Shown: in pieces, positions 1 through 9,116 of the stretch
Numbering within the stretch: the stretch's first letter is position 1
Layout: each line of letters begins with the position of its first letter
Assembly: GCA_910577285.1 (NCBI GenBank)
Contig: CAJTLO010000008.1
Span: 10,634 to 74,633, forward strand
Reading direction: 5' to 3'
DNA: 64,000 nucleotides
Source: an uncultured Rikenellaceae bacterium
GTDB taxonomy: Bacteria; Bacteroidota; Bacteroidia; Bacteroidales; Rikenellaceae
Notes under the pieces: model-generated
Told to the model about the DNA's origin: nothing
What the model saw: the letters and a program-made list of their open reading frames with translations, nothing else
The model's database searches: none
Translations under genes and position numbers: made by a program

Positions 1-1413
1 CAGAACCTGCAACAGGTCGATCTCTACCTCAAGCCCGACATCAAACCCTACACCTCGAGCAGCTTCACCCCCGAAGCGGTGGACAGCCTGCTGGTGCGCG
101 GCGAACGGTGCGCACGGGAGAGCTGGGAACGCATCGTGGCCCTGCAGGACTGCATCTACAGCGATAACACCTACATGGTGCGCAAAGAGCGCATCCTGGC
201 CGACGACTCCGACTCGGTCCGCATCGGCAACATCGAGTTCATCGGGCTGACCCGCAACGAGGAGGCGTTCCTGCGTCCGTCGTTCGGCATCCACGAGGAG
301 AGCGTGATAACCAAAGGACGCCTGAACGATGCCATCAGCCGGCTGAGAGGTTCGGGGGCATTCTCCTACGTGACCTATACGCTCAACAACCGTCCGCCCT
401 ATACGCTCACCGTTTCGGTGGACGAAAAACAGGAGGCGATGGTGAACGTGGGCTTCCGGTTCGACACGGAGGAGATGGCGAGCATCCTGCTCAACACCAC
501 CCTCTCCCTGCGCGGATTTCAGGGACCGCGGCTCGGACTGACGGTACGCCTGAACGAGAACCCCTACGTCAAACTCGACTTCAGCTCCAGCAACATCCTG
601 ATGGGACGGCTCAGCCTCTCCTACATGTACAAGAGCAACAACTACCGGCTCTACCGCAACGGTCGGGGCACCAACAACATCACCTGCGGACAGAACCGGA
701 TCGAACTCTTCTTCTCGCCGGCCAACCCCATCATGTTCAACCCGAAGGTCGGCGTCAACTACGAGCACTTCAACTACAATTCGTTCCTCTTCGCCTCCGA
801 CGACGACCGCCTCGCCGTAAAGCCTCGCGGGTTCATCAACTACTATCTGACGGGGAGCCTCGAAACGCTGAACGACCACTACTTCCCCACCCGCGGCGTA
901 TCGGTCTACGCGAAAGCGATGCTCCACACCGACAACGGATACGGCTACAACCAGGGGACACCTTTCGCATCGATAGCCTATCATTGCCGCTGGGCCCTCT
1001 CGACCAACGACCGGCTGACGTTCATTCCGTCGATATACGGCCGTACCCTGATCGGTAACGAGGTGGCTTACTCCTACTACAACTACGTAGGAGGCGAGAT
1101 CGCGGGCCGCTACATGGACCAGCAGATCCCGTTCGTGGGCATCAACCACATGGAAACGGCCGCCCGGTCGATCCTCACCCTGCACCTGGAGGCCCGCATA
1201 CGAATCTTCGCCCGGCACTACCTCTCTTTCAAAGGGGCCTACGGCATCCAGAACGAGAACTTCTTCAACATGTTCACCGAGAGCCGCAACATCTTCGGGG
1301 CAGGGCTGAAATATGCCTACAACTCCCCCATCGGCCCCATTTCGCTCCTCTTCGACTACTCCGGGAACAGCCGGACGCTGGGCATCTACTTCAGCCTCGG
1401 CAAAACGTTCTGA
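1..1413 (+). CDS. Patatin-like phospholipase / bacterial surface antigen protein, C-terminal part (5' end outside window)
   Basis: The reading frame is open from base 1, so the gene starts upstream of the window. The GTG at 79 is only the first in-frame start-like codon. The first residues (PDIKPYTSSSF, then a Ser-Leu-Leu-x-x-Gly-Glu stretch) resemble the end of the patatin domain in NTE-type proteins. They are followed by a POTRA-like segment (VRIGNIEFIGLTRNEE, about 70-130 residues in) and a long run of alternating hydrophobic and polar strands ending in Phe, typical of a 16-stranded BamA/TamA-type outer-membrane barrel. The family is a predicted outer-membrane lipid hydrolase whose passenger is anchored by the barrel. 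The catalytic patatin motifs would lie upstream and cannot be checked here. The barrel assignment is strong; the patatin part is inferred from a short stretch. Confidence 0.75.
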   Translation, partial: QNLQQVDLYLKPDIKPYTSSSFTPEAVDSLLVRGERCARESWERIVALQDCIYSDNTYMVRKERILADDSDSVRIGNIEFIGLTRNEEAFLRPSFGIHEESVITKGRLNDAISRLRGSGAFSYVTYTLNNRPPYTLTVSVDEKQEAMVNVGFRFDTEEMASILLNTTLSLRGFQGPRLGLTVRLNENPYVKLDFSSSNILMGRLSLSYMYKSNNYRLYRNGRGTNNITCGQNRIELFFSPANPIMFNPKVGVNYEHFNYNSFLFASDDDRLAVKPRGFINYYLTGSLETLNDHYFPTRGVSVYAKAMLHTDNGYGYNQGTPFASIAYHCRWALSTNDRLTFIPSIYGRTLIGNEVAYSYYNYVGGEIAGRYMDQQIPFVGINHMETAARSILTLHLEARIRIFARHYLSFKGAYGIQNENFFNMFTESRNIFGAGLKYAYNSPIGPISLLFDYSGNSRTLGIYFSLGKTF

Positions 1414-1467
1414 TGCGTGCACGCCTCAGGCCCTTCAGGGGGTCGGCTGCGTTCTGCGTTCTTCGGG

Positions 1468-1498
1468 TTTGCGGAAAGATTATATATTCGTATCTTTG
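1468..1498 (+). promoter_or_regulatory. Bacteroidota-type promoter
   Basis: TTTG at 1468-1471, a 19-bp spacer, and TATCTTTG at 1491-1498 fit the primary sigma consensus of Bacteroidota (TTTG, 19-21 bp, TAnnTTTG) exactly. Transcription would begin near 1504-1506, about 27 bases ahead of the GTG at 1532, so it should drive the small His-rich gene and the TonB receptor behind it. Confidence 0.8.
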
Positions 1499-1531
1499 CC
1501 GGTCCGAAATCGCCGGGCCGGCAAACAGACC

Positions 1532-1879
1532 GTGGGAAGAAAGAGCATCCGACATATCGCAATCCTGCTGCTGTCGATGACGGTATGGTATCAGTGCTGT
1601 ACCTTCTTTTTCCAACACACCCACACGGTAGGCAATTTCCACATCACCCACTCCCACCCCTATCAGGGCAGCGCCGAACAGCCGGGCCACTCCCACACCG
1701 CGACCCAGTTCCTGACCATCGGTCTGCTGTCTCTATTCGCGGCGCTCGTCCTCACGGCGGCGTTCGCCGCGGTCGCTCTGCCGGCCGCGATCCGGCTCGT
1801 CCGCCGCTCCCGCCCCTACGGCCTCCGGCAATGGTGCACGACCGCCGTCGCCCTCCGGGGTCCGCCGGTACTCGCCTGA
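1532..1879 (+). CDS. Small His-rich membrane protein upstream of TonB receptor
   Basis: A 115-residue protein if started at GTG 1532 (ATG 1577 is the alternative). It has a hydrophobic segment at about residues 7-27 containing a Cys-Cys pair, then a stretch dense in histidine (HTHTVGNFHITHSHPYQ and GHSHT, residues 29-55), then a second hydrophobic segment at about 60-82 and a basic tail. Short proteins of this style, with a His cluster between membrane segments, occur next to metal-linked TonB receptors in Bacteroidota. The layout here (strong promoter, this gene, then the receptor 103 bases later) suggests co-transcription and a role in binding or sensing a transition metal. That role is inference; no named family was recognised. 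The start was chosen because the promoter fits GTG 1532 well. Confidence 0.6.
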   Translation: MGRKSIRHIAILLLSMTVWYQCCTFFFQHTHTVGNFHITHSHPYQGSAEQPGHSHTATQFLTIGLLSLFAALVLTAAFAAVALPAAIRLVRRSRPYGLRQWCTTAVALRGPPVLA

Positions 1880-1982
1880 TTTCCATCCGTTTTTCATTCT
1901 TATCTCAATTTAGTGTCCGCACCCGCCCCCTCGTTTCGATGCGGGTCGATGTATTCATACTACTCAAACGATACCTACAACC

Positions 1983-4331
1983 ATGAAAAAGATATTTTCC
2001 GGGCTGCTGTTCACGTTGCTGTTCCCGGTCCTGCTTCTTGCGGAGAACACCGACGAGAGCCCCCGCAAACCGCTCAGCGACGCCAACATCACCGGTCACG
2101 TTCAGGACGCCGCCACAGGCGAACACCTCCCCTACATCACCATCGTCATCAAAGGCACCACCATCGGTACGGCGACCGACGCGACGGGCCACTACTTTCT
2201 CAAACACCTGCCCGAGGGCGAGTTCATCCTCGAAGCATCGATGCTCGGCTACGGAACGGTGGAGAAGAGCGTCACCACCCGAAGCGGCAAGACCATCGAA
2301 GTCAACTTCGTCCTGCAGGAGGATTCCGAACGCATGGACGAGATCGTAGTTACGGCCAACCGCAACGAAACCAACAAGAAAGAGAGCTCTACCATCGTAA
2401 ACATCACCTCGGGCAAACTCTTCTCGGCCACGGGCTCCTCGACCCTCTCCGAGTCCATGAACTTCACCCCGGGTCTGCGGATAGAGAACAACTGCGGCAA
2501 CTGCGCCGTCACCCAGCTCCGCATCAACGGGCTCGAAGGCCACTACTCGCAGATCCTGCTCGACAGCCGTCCGATATTCAGCTCGCTGGCCACAGTCTAC
2601 GGACTCGACCAACTCCCCGTATCCATGATCGAACGGGTGGAAGTGGTGCGCGGAGGCGGTTCGGCCCTCTACGGCGCCAATGCCATCGGGGGCGTGGTGA
2701 ACATCATCACCAAAGAGCCGCTCTACAACACACTGAACGTATCCAACATCACCAACGTGTTCGGCAGCAACAAATTCGACACGAACACCTCCATCGGAGG
2801 CGCTTTCGTATCGGACGACCACCGGGCGGGCATGTACATCTTCGGCATGGTGAAGGAGCGCACCCCCTACGACCACAACGGCGACAACTTCTCCGACGTC
2901 CCCGGTATCAAGTCGGAAACGGTGGGATTCCGCGGCTACTACCGTACCGGACTCCGTTCCAAGCTCACCGCCGAGTACCACCACATCCATGAGTTCCGGC
3001 GCGGCGGCGAGATGACCGGCAGCGACGGCGAAAACCTCTTCGAGCGCCCCCCGCACGAAGCCATCATCGCCGAACAGCTCAACAACACCATAGACGGAGG
3101 CGGCTTGCGGTTCGACCTCTTCTCGCCCGACACGCACCACAAAGGAGCTCTCTACACCTCCGCCCAGGCCATCGGCCGCCAGAGCTATTTCGGTACGGAG
3201 AAGATGCTCGACTCCTACGGCGCCACAAGCGACCGTACCTTCGTCGCCGGCGGACAATACACCTACGACATGGACCGACTGCTCTTCATGCCCGCCGAAC
3301 TGACCGCAGGCGTGGAGTATAACTACAACCACCTCACCGACCGCTACCTCGGGCTGAACCGCTCGATGGATCAGGTAACGCACGTGGTGGGCGGCTTCCT
3401 GCAGAACGAATGGCGGACGGAGAAGTTCAGCCTGCTCATCGGCGGACGCCTCGACAAACACAACCTGATGCGTCGGGCGGTATTCAGTCCGCGAGCCAAC
3501 ATCCGCTACAGCCCTTCGGAGTCCGTCGGCCTGCGGGCCAGCTATTCCAGCGGTTTCCGCGCCCCGCAAGCCTACGACGAGGACCTGCACGTGGATGCCG
3601 TGGGCGGTGCCCTCAAACTGATCGTACTCTCCCCGGATCTGAAGCCCGAATACTCCAACAGTTTCAGCCTCTCGGCCGACCTTTACCACAACTTCGGCCG
3701 GTTGCAGACCAACCTGCTCGTCGAAGGGTTCTACACCAAGCTCGACGACGTGTTCACCCTCGTCCAGATAGGCGAAGACGAGGAGGGCAACTTCATCATG
3801 GAACGCCGCAACGCCTCCGGAGCCACCGTGAAAGGGATCAACCTCGAAGGCAAGATCGGAATTCCCAACCTGTTCGAGATCCAGTTGGGATACACCCTGC
3901 AACGCAGCCTCTACGATCGCCCCTTCGAGTGGGCCGAAAACTCCCACCTGCCCGCCCAGCGCAGGATGTTCCGCACGCCGAACAACTACGGTTACATCAC
4001 CTCCACCTGGAACGTCACCCCGCACTTCCGCGCCTCGCTCTTCGGGACCTACACGGGCTCCATGCTCGTCCAGCACACCTTCTACAACGAACAGACGGGA
4101 AGCTTGGTGGACTCCGAAAGCGTGACGCCCGACTTTTTCGACCTGGGACTCAAGCTCGCCTACACGTTCCGGCTCTCGACGAGCATCAACCTCGAAGTGA
4201 GCGCAGGGGTGAAGAACATCTTCAACAGCTACCAGAAGGACCTCGACTTCGGCCCCATGAAGGATGCCGGCTACGTCTACGGTCCCGCCCTGCCGCGCAT
4301 GTTCTTCGCGGGGCTCAAGCTGACCATGTAG
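1983..4331 (+). CDS. TonB-dependent receptor with carboxypeptidase-regulatory-like domain
   Basis: A 782-residue outer-membrane receptor that imports a ligand using TonB/ExbBD energy. It has a signal peptide (residues 1-20, cut near LLA-EN), a carboxypeptidase-regulatory-like beta-sandwich (about 33-113), a TonB-box-like DEIVVTANR at 119-127, a plug domain (about 130-245) with the usual MIERVEVVRGGGSALYG motif, and a barrel to the C-terminal LTM. The plug carries an unusual NCGNC pair of cysteines (170-174) just before a VTQLRINGL-type strand. The plug cysteines and the upstream His-rich small protein point to a metal or metal-complex ligand (inference). The gene ends at a clean intrinsic terminator. 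Confidence 0.9.
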   Translation: MKKIFSGLLFTLLFPVLLLAENTDESPRKPLSDANITGHVQDAATGEHLPYITIVIKGTTIGTATDATGHYFLKHLPEGEFILEASMLGYGTVEKSVTTRSGKTIEVNFVLQEDSERMDEIVVTANRNETNKKESSTIVNITSGKLFSATGSSTLSESMNFTPGLRIENNCGNCAVTQLRINGLEGHYSQILLDSRPIFSSLATVYGLDQLPVSMIERVEVVRGGGSALYGANAIGGVVNIITKEPLYNTLNVSNITNVFGSNKFDTNTSIGGAFVSDDHRAGMYIFGMVKERTPYDHNGDNFSDVPGIKSETVGFRGYYRTGLRSKLTAEYHHIHEFRRGGEMTGSDGENLFERPPHEAIIAEQLNNTIDGGGLRFDLFSPDTHHKGALYTSAQAIGRQSYFGTEKMLDSYGATSDRTFVAGGQYTYDMDRLLFMPAELTAGVEYNYNHLTDRYLGLNRSMDQVTHVVGGFLQNEWRTEKFSLLIGGRLDKHNLMRRAVFSPRANIRYSPSESVGLRASYSSGFRAPQAYDEDLHVDAVGGALKLIVLSPDLKPEYSNSFSLSADLYHNFGRLQTNLLVEGFYTKLDDVFTLVQIGEDEEGNFIMERRNASGATVKGINLEGKIGIPNLFEIQLGYTLQRSLYDRPFEWAENSHLPAQRRMFRTPNNYGYITSTWNVTPHFRASLFGTYTGSMLVQHTFYNEQTGSLVDSESVTPDFFDLGLKLAYTFRLSTSINLEVSAGVKNIFNSYQKDLDFGPMKDAGYVYGPALPRMFFAGLKLTM

Positions 4332-4346
4332 CAACATTCCGCACGC

Positions 4347-4380
4347 AAAGGGACCCGTTTTCCGACGGGTCCCTTTTTAT
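4347..4380 (+). terminator. Intrinsic terminator of the TonB receptor transcript
   Basis: A perfect 12-bp stem (4347-4358 with 4365-4376, loop TTTCCG) followed by a T run, 16 bases after the receptor stop codon. Confidence 0.85.
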
Positions 4381-4600
4381 TTATACATGCCGCTCCTATC
4401 GGAACGGCTACCCTCGGCATGGCGTGCTCCCTGCACAGACGCCGGCATTGCCCCCTTTCCGTACCCTTTTCCGGCCGCCTCGGACAACGGCACGCCGGCA
4501 CGGGGAAATGCGACGACCGCCCCGCCCGCACATCCTCCGGGCACTACGCCCCCTCTCCCGCTACCGGCAGGAAAGGAGTTCGCTCCGACCCCATACGACA

Positions 4601-4631
4601 CCGGGGGAGGCGCACGATGCACCTCCCCCGG
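4601..4631 (-). terminator. GC-rich hairpin downstream of the ATPase operon
   Basis: A 10-bp perfect stem (CCGGGGGAGG with CCTCCCCCGG, 11-base loop) lies 23 bases beyond the K-subunit stop codon in the direction of transcription. It has no T run on the minus strand, so termination is plausible but not certain. The rest of 4381-4653 is GC-rich with no supportable gene. Confidence 0.45.
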
Positions 4632-4653
4632 CAACGGTCCGACGGACCCGATA

Positions 4654-5115
4654 CTACATGACGATAGCGCCCAGCAAACTGCGAAGCAGGAAGACCGCAG
4701 CCACCGTAAGAATGGAGTAAAGCTCCGGGAAAGCCGCAAGGATAAGCGTATTACCCATCACGTTATGCCCGTTGCCGATGGCAGCCACACCGTTGGCGCA
4801 TATCTGCCCCTGGCGGATGGAGCTCAGCAGGCAGACCAGTCCCACCAAAAGACCCATACCGAGAATGGCAGCCGCCTGCAACACCGTGATGCCCGGCGTG
4901 AGGTAGTTCTTCACGAGGAAGAAGCATACGAAACCGTACAAACCCTGCGTACCGGGCAGCGCGGTGAGAATCATATAACTACCGAACGCTCCCTTGTTCT
5001 TCTTCATCGCCCCCACGGCCGCGTTCGCCGGATAAGAGACACCGAAAGAACTTCCGATACCCGACAGGGCTACCATGAGCGCAATGCCGATGTAAGCTAC
5101 ATAAATTGGTTCCAT
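4654..5115 (-). CDS. ntpK: V/A-type ATP synthase subunit K (membrane rotor ring)
   Basis: A 153-residue double-hairpin proteolipid that forms the ion-carrying rotor ring. Four hydrophobic helices are visible (about 5-33, 43-70, 75-104, 118-150). The first hairpin carries the LPGTQGLYGF motif (Leu53, Thr56, Gln57), the loop after helix 3 has RQGQ (Gln102), and helix 4 has FPELY (Glu131). These correspond one to one with the Na+ ligands of the Enterococcus hirae ring (Leu61, Thr64, Gln65, Gln110, Glu139), so a Na+-coupled ring is likely. This is the last gene of the operon, 40 bases after subunit I. The length fits the 16-kDa family. Confidence 0.93.
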   Translation of the reverse strand: MEPIYVAYIGIALMVALSGIGSSFGVSYPANAAVGAMKKNKGAFGSYMILTALPGTQGLYGFVCFFLVKNYLTPGITVLQAAAILGMGLLVGLVCLLSSIRQGQICANGVAAIGNGHNVMGNTLILAAFPELYSILTVAAVFLLRSLLGAIVM

Positions 5116-5155
5116 AATGTTTTTGTTTTTAGTTTGTTGATTATTTCGTTACGAT

Positions 5156-6964
5156 TTACTTTCCCGTTTTCTTCAGGGGGGTGAATTCCCGTTGCGTACT
5201 CTCGAAGCCGGCGTTCTTGTAGAACTCCACGAAGGTCAGACGCATCGGATGGACGAAGGCCCCGAGCGCCGACATGAACAGGTTGATGCTGTGGCCGAAG
5301 AGCAGAATGACGATCGCTACGATCTGACTCAACACCACGGGCAAATCGGCCGTAAGACCGAAAGCGAGGTCGTTGAAGACCAGCGCGAGCGTACCGCCCG
5401 ACAGGCAGAGCGCGAAGAGCCGGATATAGCTCAACACGTCGCCCAGCAACCCCGTGACATTGTTGTAGGTATTCCACAGCCCGCTGCCGAAGTTGACCAG
5501 CGGATTCCTGTCGGGATTGTGGAGGAAGATCATCAGCACGGCCCCGACGCCCATCACGGCATAATAGAGTGCCGCAGGCAGCACGACACCCAGCCCCGGC
5601 AGGAAGACCATGCCGAGTCCGCCGACGAGTATCATCAGCCAACCGAGCGTACCGAGCGAGTATTTGAAACCGAACTGGCGCGATACGTTGACGATATTCA
5701 GCACCAATGCGAAGACGATCTGTACGAAACCGAGCCCCAACGACAGCGTGAACAACATGTCCGTATCGAGGAACTTCTCGCGCATGCCGGCGAACATCTT
5801 CAGCCCGGCGAGCTGTACCCCGAAGAACGAACCGGCCAGAAAGCCGAAAAGCACTGCGGACAGACCGCAAAGAAGCGTAAGGTTGGCGATCTGCTTCATG
5901 GCCTCGGTCCTTTTCCTGCGCAGGAAGAACGAAGCCAGCGTGAGCAGCAACCCGTACCCGGCATCGCCCAGACAGAAACCGAAGAACAGCATGTAGAAGG
6001 GTCCGAAGAAAGCGGTCAGGTCCATCGTACCGTACCGGGGCAACGCATAGAACTGCCCGATCACCTCGAACGGATTGACGAACCGATTGTTCTTCAACAC
6101 CACGGGCGTATCGTCCTGGGGCGTGGGCCGCTCCTTGAAATAGACCACGTCCGGATACGCCGCCAGCAGTTCATCCACCTGAGCGGAGGTCGCTTCCGTG
6201 GCCCATCCCTCCAGAATGACAAGCCGGTCCTCCGCTTCCCGCCGTCCGCTGTTGCCCGCACGGCTGAAATCGAGCTGCTCCCGGAGCCGCTCGCCGTGCG
6301 CCTCGATGGCCTCGCGCGAGGCATACGCCCGGGCCATGACGCCCCGCGCCTGCTCCATCTGCGCCTCCAGGGCGGCCATCTGCCGCCGTTTGTCATCCGC
6401 CGTCATATCCGGCGCCTTGTACTCCTGCGCATCGAAAGGCAGCTCTCCCTCGCCGCGGCCTACGGTCACGAAAAAGGTACGGCCGCCGCTCCGGGCCACC
6501 TGCTCGACGATAATCGCATCGCCCGCCGCCTGCATGACCGCAGGAAACTCGCTGTCGTAAACGGAGAAGAAACGCAGTACGATGCCCTCGTCGGCCAGCC
6601 GGCGAAGGGTCGCCGGCGAGAAATCGCCCCACACGGCAAGCTCTTCGGCCTCCTTGCGGGCCTTCTCGAGCTTTCCCTTCAGCTCCTCCAACGCGACAGC
6701 GGCCCGGAGGTATTGCCCGAAAGCCTCCTCTCCGTCACCGAACGGCTCGCCCGGTACAAAACCCTCCTCTGCGGCGAGTTCCGCAAAGTAGCTCTTCGCC
6801 GCACGATGCTGCTCCAGTTCGGCCAGCATCGCCCGCTCCCGGTCGTTCGCCTCCCAGCCCGTAGTCGTGATGTCGACCAAGCCGAGCTCCTGCAACGCCG
6901 CGAGGAACTCCTTTTGCCTCTCGTGGTAGAGTACAAAAGTGTATTTACTCATCCTTACTATCAT
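5156..6964 (-). CDS. ntpI: V/A-type ATP synthase subunit I (stator membrane subunit)
   Basis: A 602-residue protein related to subunit a of the V/A-type enzyme. It provides the ion half-channels beside the rotor ring and the peripheral-stalk anchor. The N-terminal 330 residues are soluble with coiled-coil stretches (about 85-115 and 195-240); the C-terminal half has about seven to eight membrane helices, starting near FFGPFYMLFFGFCLGDAGYG. The chosen start ATG 6964 overlaps the stop of subunit D (ATGATAG), a common coupling arrangement; a second start four codons later (MSKYTF, 6952) is equally possible. The protein is somewhat shorter than the 650-residue average of the family. Confidence 0.92.
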   Translation of the reverse strand: MIVRMSKYTFVLYHERQKEFLAALQELGLVDITTTGWEANDRERAMLAELEQHRAAKSYFAELAAEEGFVPGEPFGDGEEAFGQYLRAAVALEELKGKLEKARKEAEELAVWGDFSPATLRRLADEGIVLRFFSVYDSEFPAVMQAAGDAIIVEQVARSGGRTFFVTVGRGEGELPFDAQEYKAPDMTADDKRRQMAALEAQMEQARGVMARAYASREAIEAHGERLREQLDFSRAGNSGRREAEDRLVILEGWATEATSAQVDELLAAYPDVVYFKERPTPQDDTPVVLKNNRFVNPFEVIGQFYALPRYGTMDLTAFFGPFYMLFFGFCLGDAGYGLLLTLASFFLRRKRTEAMKQIANLTLLCGLSAVLFGFLAGSFFGVQLAGLKMFAGMREKFLDTDMLFTLSLGLGFVQIVFALVLNIVNVSRQFGFKYSLGTLGWLMILVGGLGMVFLPGLGVVLPAALYYAVMGVGAVLMIFLHNPDRNPLVNFGSGLWNTYNNVTGLLGDVLSYIRLFALCLSGGTLALVFNDLAFGLTADLPVVLSQIVAIVILLFGHSINLFMSALGAFVHPMRLTFVEFYKNAGFESTQREFTPLKKTGK

Positions 6965-7566
6965 ACGGCTTCCGGTTCCTGTCGTTCGTGTTTTCCTTTC
7001 ACTATCTTCTGTGCGCTCTTGGAGAGGTTCTCCTCGTCCTCCAGGAAGCGCTTTATCTTGAGGATGGCGGCTTCGTAGCCCGGTATCTGCACCTTCTCGT
7101 ACAGATTCACCTTCTGGGTGGTCTTCTTGCGTGCATGGTCGAGCAACTCCATCCGACGGATATACACCTCATACTCGATACCCAGCCGTGCGAGCTCCCG
7201 GAGCAGCGCGATACCGTCGGCATACCACACCGGGCTGCTGAACAGATCGAACTCCTTCTCCTCGAACTCCACCCCTCCGAGCAGCGGCACATTCACGCCG
7301 GCTATCTTCGACATGCGCAGGTCCACTCCCCGAACGGCCAGCAGCGCGGGATCGAACTCCCCCCACAACGCCGCCATGTATTCGTAACGGCCGAGCATCT
7401 CCGTCATGCGCTCCTGCGCCAAAGCCGCCGCATCACGCGCCTTCTTTACCTCCAGGCGCAGCGCCGACTCCTTGCTCTTGATGGTCGGGAGGGCACGCTG
7501 GCGCATCTGGAGCTTCTTGCGCATATCGCCGAGCGACGTCTTGTTATATTGAAATTTAATTGCCAT
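6961..7566 (-). CDS. ntpD: V/A-type ATP synthase subunit D (central stalk)
   Basis: A 201-residue, mostly helical central-shaft protein that rotates inside the A3B3 head. The start MAIKFQYNKTSL at 7566 matches the usual short N-terminus; the upstream in-frame codons are discarded. Long helices at about 5-60 and 140-190 would form the antiparallel coiled coil. It sits between B (211-base gap) and I (4-base overlap). No subunit F or G gene is seen in the cluster. Confidence 0.9.
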   Translation of the reverse strand: MAIKFQYNKTSLGDMRKKLQMRQRALPTIKSKESALRLEVKKARDAAALAQERMTEMLGRYEYMAALWGEFDPALLAVRGVDLRMSKIAGVNVPLLGGVEFEEKEFDLFSSPVWYADGIALLRELARLGIEYEVYIRRMELLDHARKKTTQKVNLYEKVQIPGYEAAILKIKRFLEDEENLSKSAQKIVKGKHERQEPEAV

Positions 7567-7777
7567 TTCACTTGCTTTTTTCCTGTCCGTTATCTTCCCG
7601 GACCGCATTCCTGCCGCTTGCGGGGAGTGCCAAAGACCGACTCGCCGCCTCCGGCATCACCTGCGACACACACCCCTGCGGAGAGAACCGCCGCTTCCCG
7701 GCACGGGGACCCTACAAAGCGCATCCGCACACCCGGCAGTCGGCCGCACGGCATGCCCCTTCCGTTCCCTCTCCGAA

Positions 7778-9103
7778 TCAGGCCGTCCGGGGCCAATACT
7801 TCTCGGTCAACGCCTCCTTGATGGCCACCTCGCTCTTGGTGAAGTACTTCGCAAAGAGCCGCCATGCGGTATCGAGCATCTCGGTGACCTCGATATTGAC
7901 GTCGATGGCTAACAGTCTTTCGGAGTATTCCCGGGCGAATTTCAGCGTCCGCTCGTCGTAATCGGAGAGGTCGAAACCGTTTTCCAACTTGGTCCTCGCA
8001 TTGGCCGCATCGGAATAGAGCCTCACCGCGGCGTTCATCACCTGCGGATGGTCCTCGCGGGTCTTCTTCCCTATCACGAGCTGCTTCAGACGCGAAAGGC
8101 TCCGGAAGGGGTCTACGATGACCTTTCCCGTATCGCTGTCCTTACGCAGGAACAACTGTCCCTCGGTGATGTATCCCGTGTTGTCGGGCACGGCATTGGT
8201 GATGTCGCCGCCCGAAAGGGTCGTTACGGCGATGATGGTGATCGAACCGCCGTTGGGAAGCTGCACGGCCTTTTCGTAGATCTTCGCCAGGTCGGAATAG
8301 AGCGAACCCGGCATGGAGTCTTTCGAAGGAATCTGGTCCATGCGGTTCGACACGATAGCCAGCGCATCGGCGTAGAGCGTCATGTCCGTCAACAGCACAA
8401 GCACCTTCTCGCCCTTGTCCACGGCGAAATATTCGGCGGCCGTGAGCGCCATGTCGGGCACCAGAAGCCGCTCCACGGGCGGATTCTCGGTGGTATTCAC
8501 GAAACATACGATGCGGTCGAGCACCCCGGCATTCTCGAACAGGTTCCGGAAATAGAGGTAGTCGTCGTTGGTCATACCCATACCGCCCAGAATGATCTTA
8601 TCGGCCTGCGCACGCAACGCCACATCGGCCATCACCTGGTTGTAGGGCTGGTCGGGGTCGGCGAAGAAAGGTATCTTCTGCCCGGACACGATCGTATTGT
8701 TGAGGTCGATGCCGGCGATACCGGTGGCGATAAGTTCCGAGGGCTGGATACGCTTGAAAGGGTTCACCGTCGGACCGCCTATCTCCCGCGCTTCGCCCTC
8801 GACGGGCATGCCGCCGTCGAGCGGGGCACCGTAAGCATCGAAAAAACGCCCCGCAAGGTCATCCCCCACCTTCAGTACCGGCGGCTCCCCGTGGAAGACC
8901 ACTTCCGAATCGGTAGCGATCCCCTCCGTGCCCTGGAACACCTGCAAGGTGATCTCGTCGCCCGAAATGCGCACCACCTGCGCCAGCTTGCCGCCCACGG
9001 TGGCCAGCTCGTCGTTGCCGACCCCCTGCGCCCGAACCGTCACGGTGGCTTTGGTTATGTTGTCGATTTTGGTGTATATCTTCTGAAATGCTTTCGTTGT
9101 CAT
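7778..9103 (-). CDS. ntpB: V/A-type ATP synthase subunit B (regulatory, non-catalytic head subunit)
   Basis: A 441-residue protein that alternates with A in the hexameric head. Start MTTKAFQKIYTK at 9103, 13 bases after the A stop; 54 upstream in-frame residues are a spurious low-complexity extension. Family hallmarks include the beta-barrel N-terminus, the GIAGIDLNNTIVSGQKIP segment in place of a true P-loop, DMTLYADALAIVSNRMDQIPSKDSMPGSLYSDLA, and a C-terminal helical domain. The lack of a GxxxxGKT loop is expected for the non-catalytic subunit. Confidence 0.94.
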   Translation of the reverse strand: MTTKAFQKIYTKIDNITKATVTVRAQGVGNDELATVGGKLAQVVRISGDEITLQVFQGTEGIATDSEVVFHGEPPVLKVGDDLAGRFFDAYGAPLDGGMPVEGEAREIGGPTVNPFKRIQPSELIATGIAGIDLNNTIVSGQKIPFFADPDQPYNQVMADVALRAQADKIILGGMGMTNDDYLYFRNLFENAGVLDRIVCFVNTTENPPVERLLVPDMALTAAEYFAVDKGEKVLVLLTDMTLYADALAIVSNRMDQIPSKDSMPGSLYSDLAKIYEKAVQLPNGGSITIIAVTTLSGGDITNAVPDNTGYITEGQLFLRKDSDTGKVIVDPFRSLSRLKQLVIGKKTREDHPQVMNAAVRLYSDAANARTKLENGFDLSDYDERTLKFAREYSERLLAIDVNIEVTEMLDTAWRLFAKYFTKSEVAIKEALTEKYWPRTA

Positions 9104-9116
9104 GGTAGTGGCGGAT

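Noticed and set aside
1905..4337. 810-codon minus-strand frame opposite the TonB receptor
   Set aside because: It is the antisense of a clear TonB receptor gene and has a Val/Gly/His/Glu-rich composition typical of reverse-strand reading in GC-rich DNA, with no motifs.
5192..7078. 628-codon plus-strand frame opposite ATPase subunit I
   Set aside because: Antisense of subunit I; Arg/Gln/Glu/His-rich without any domain pattern.
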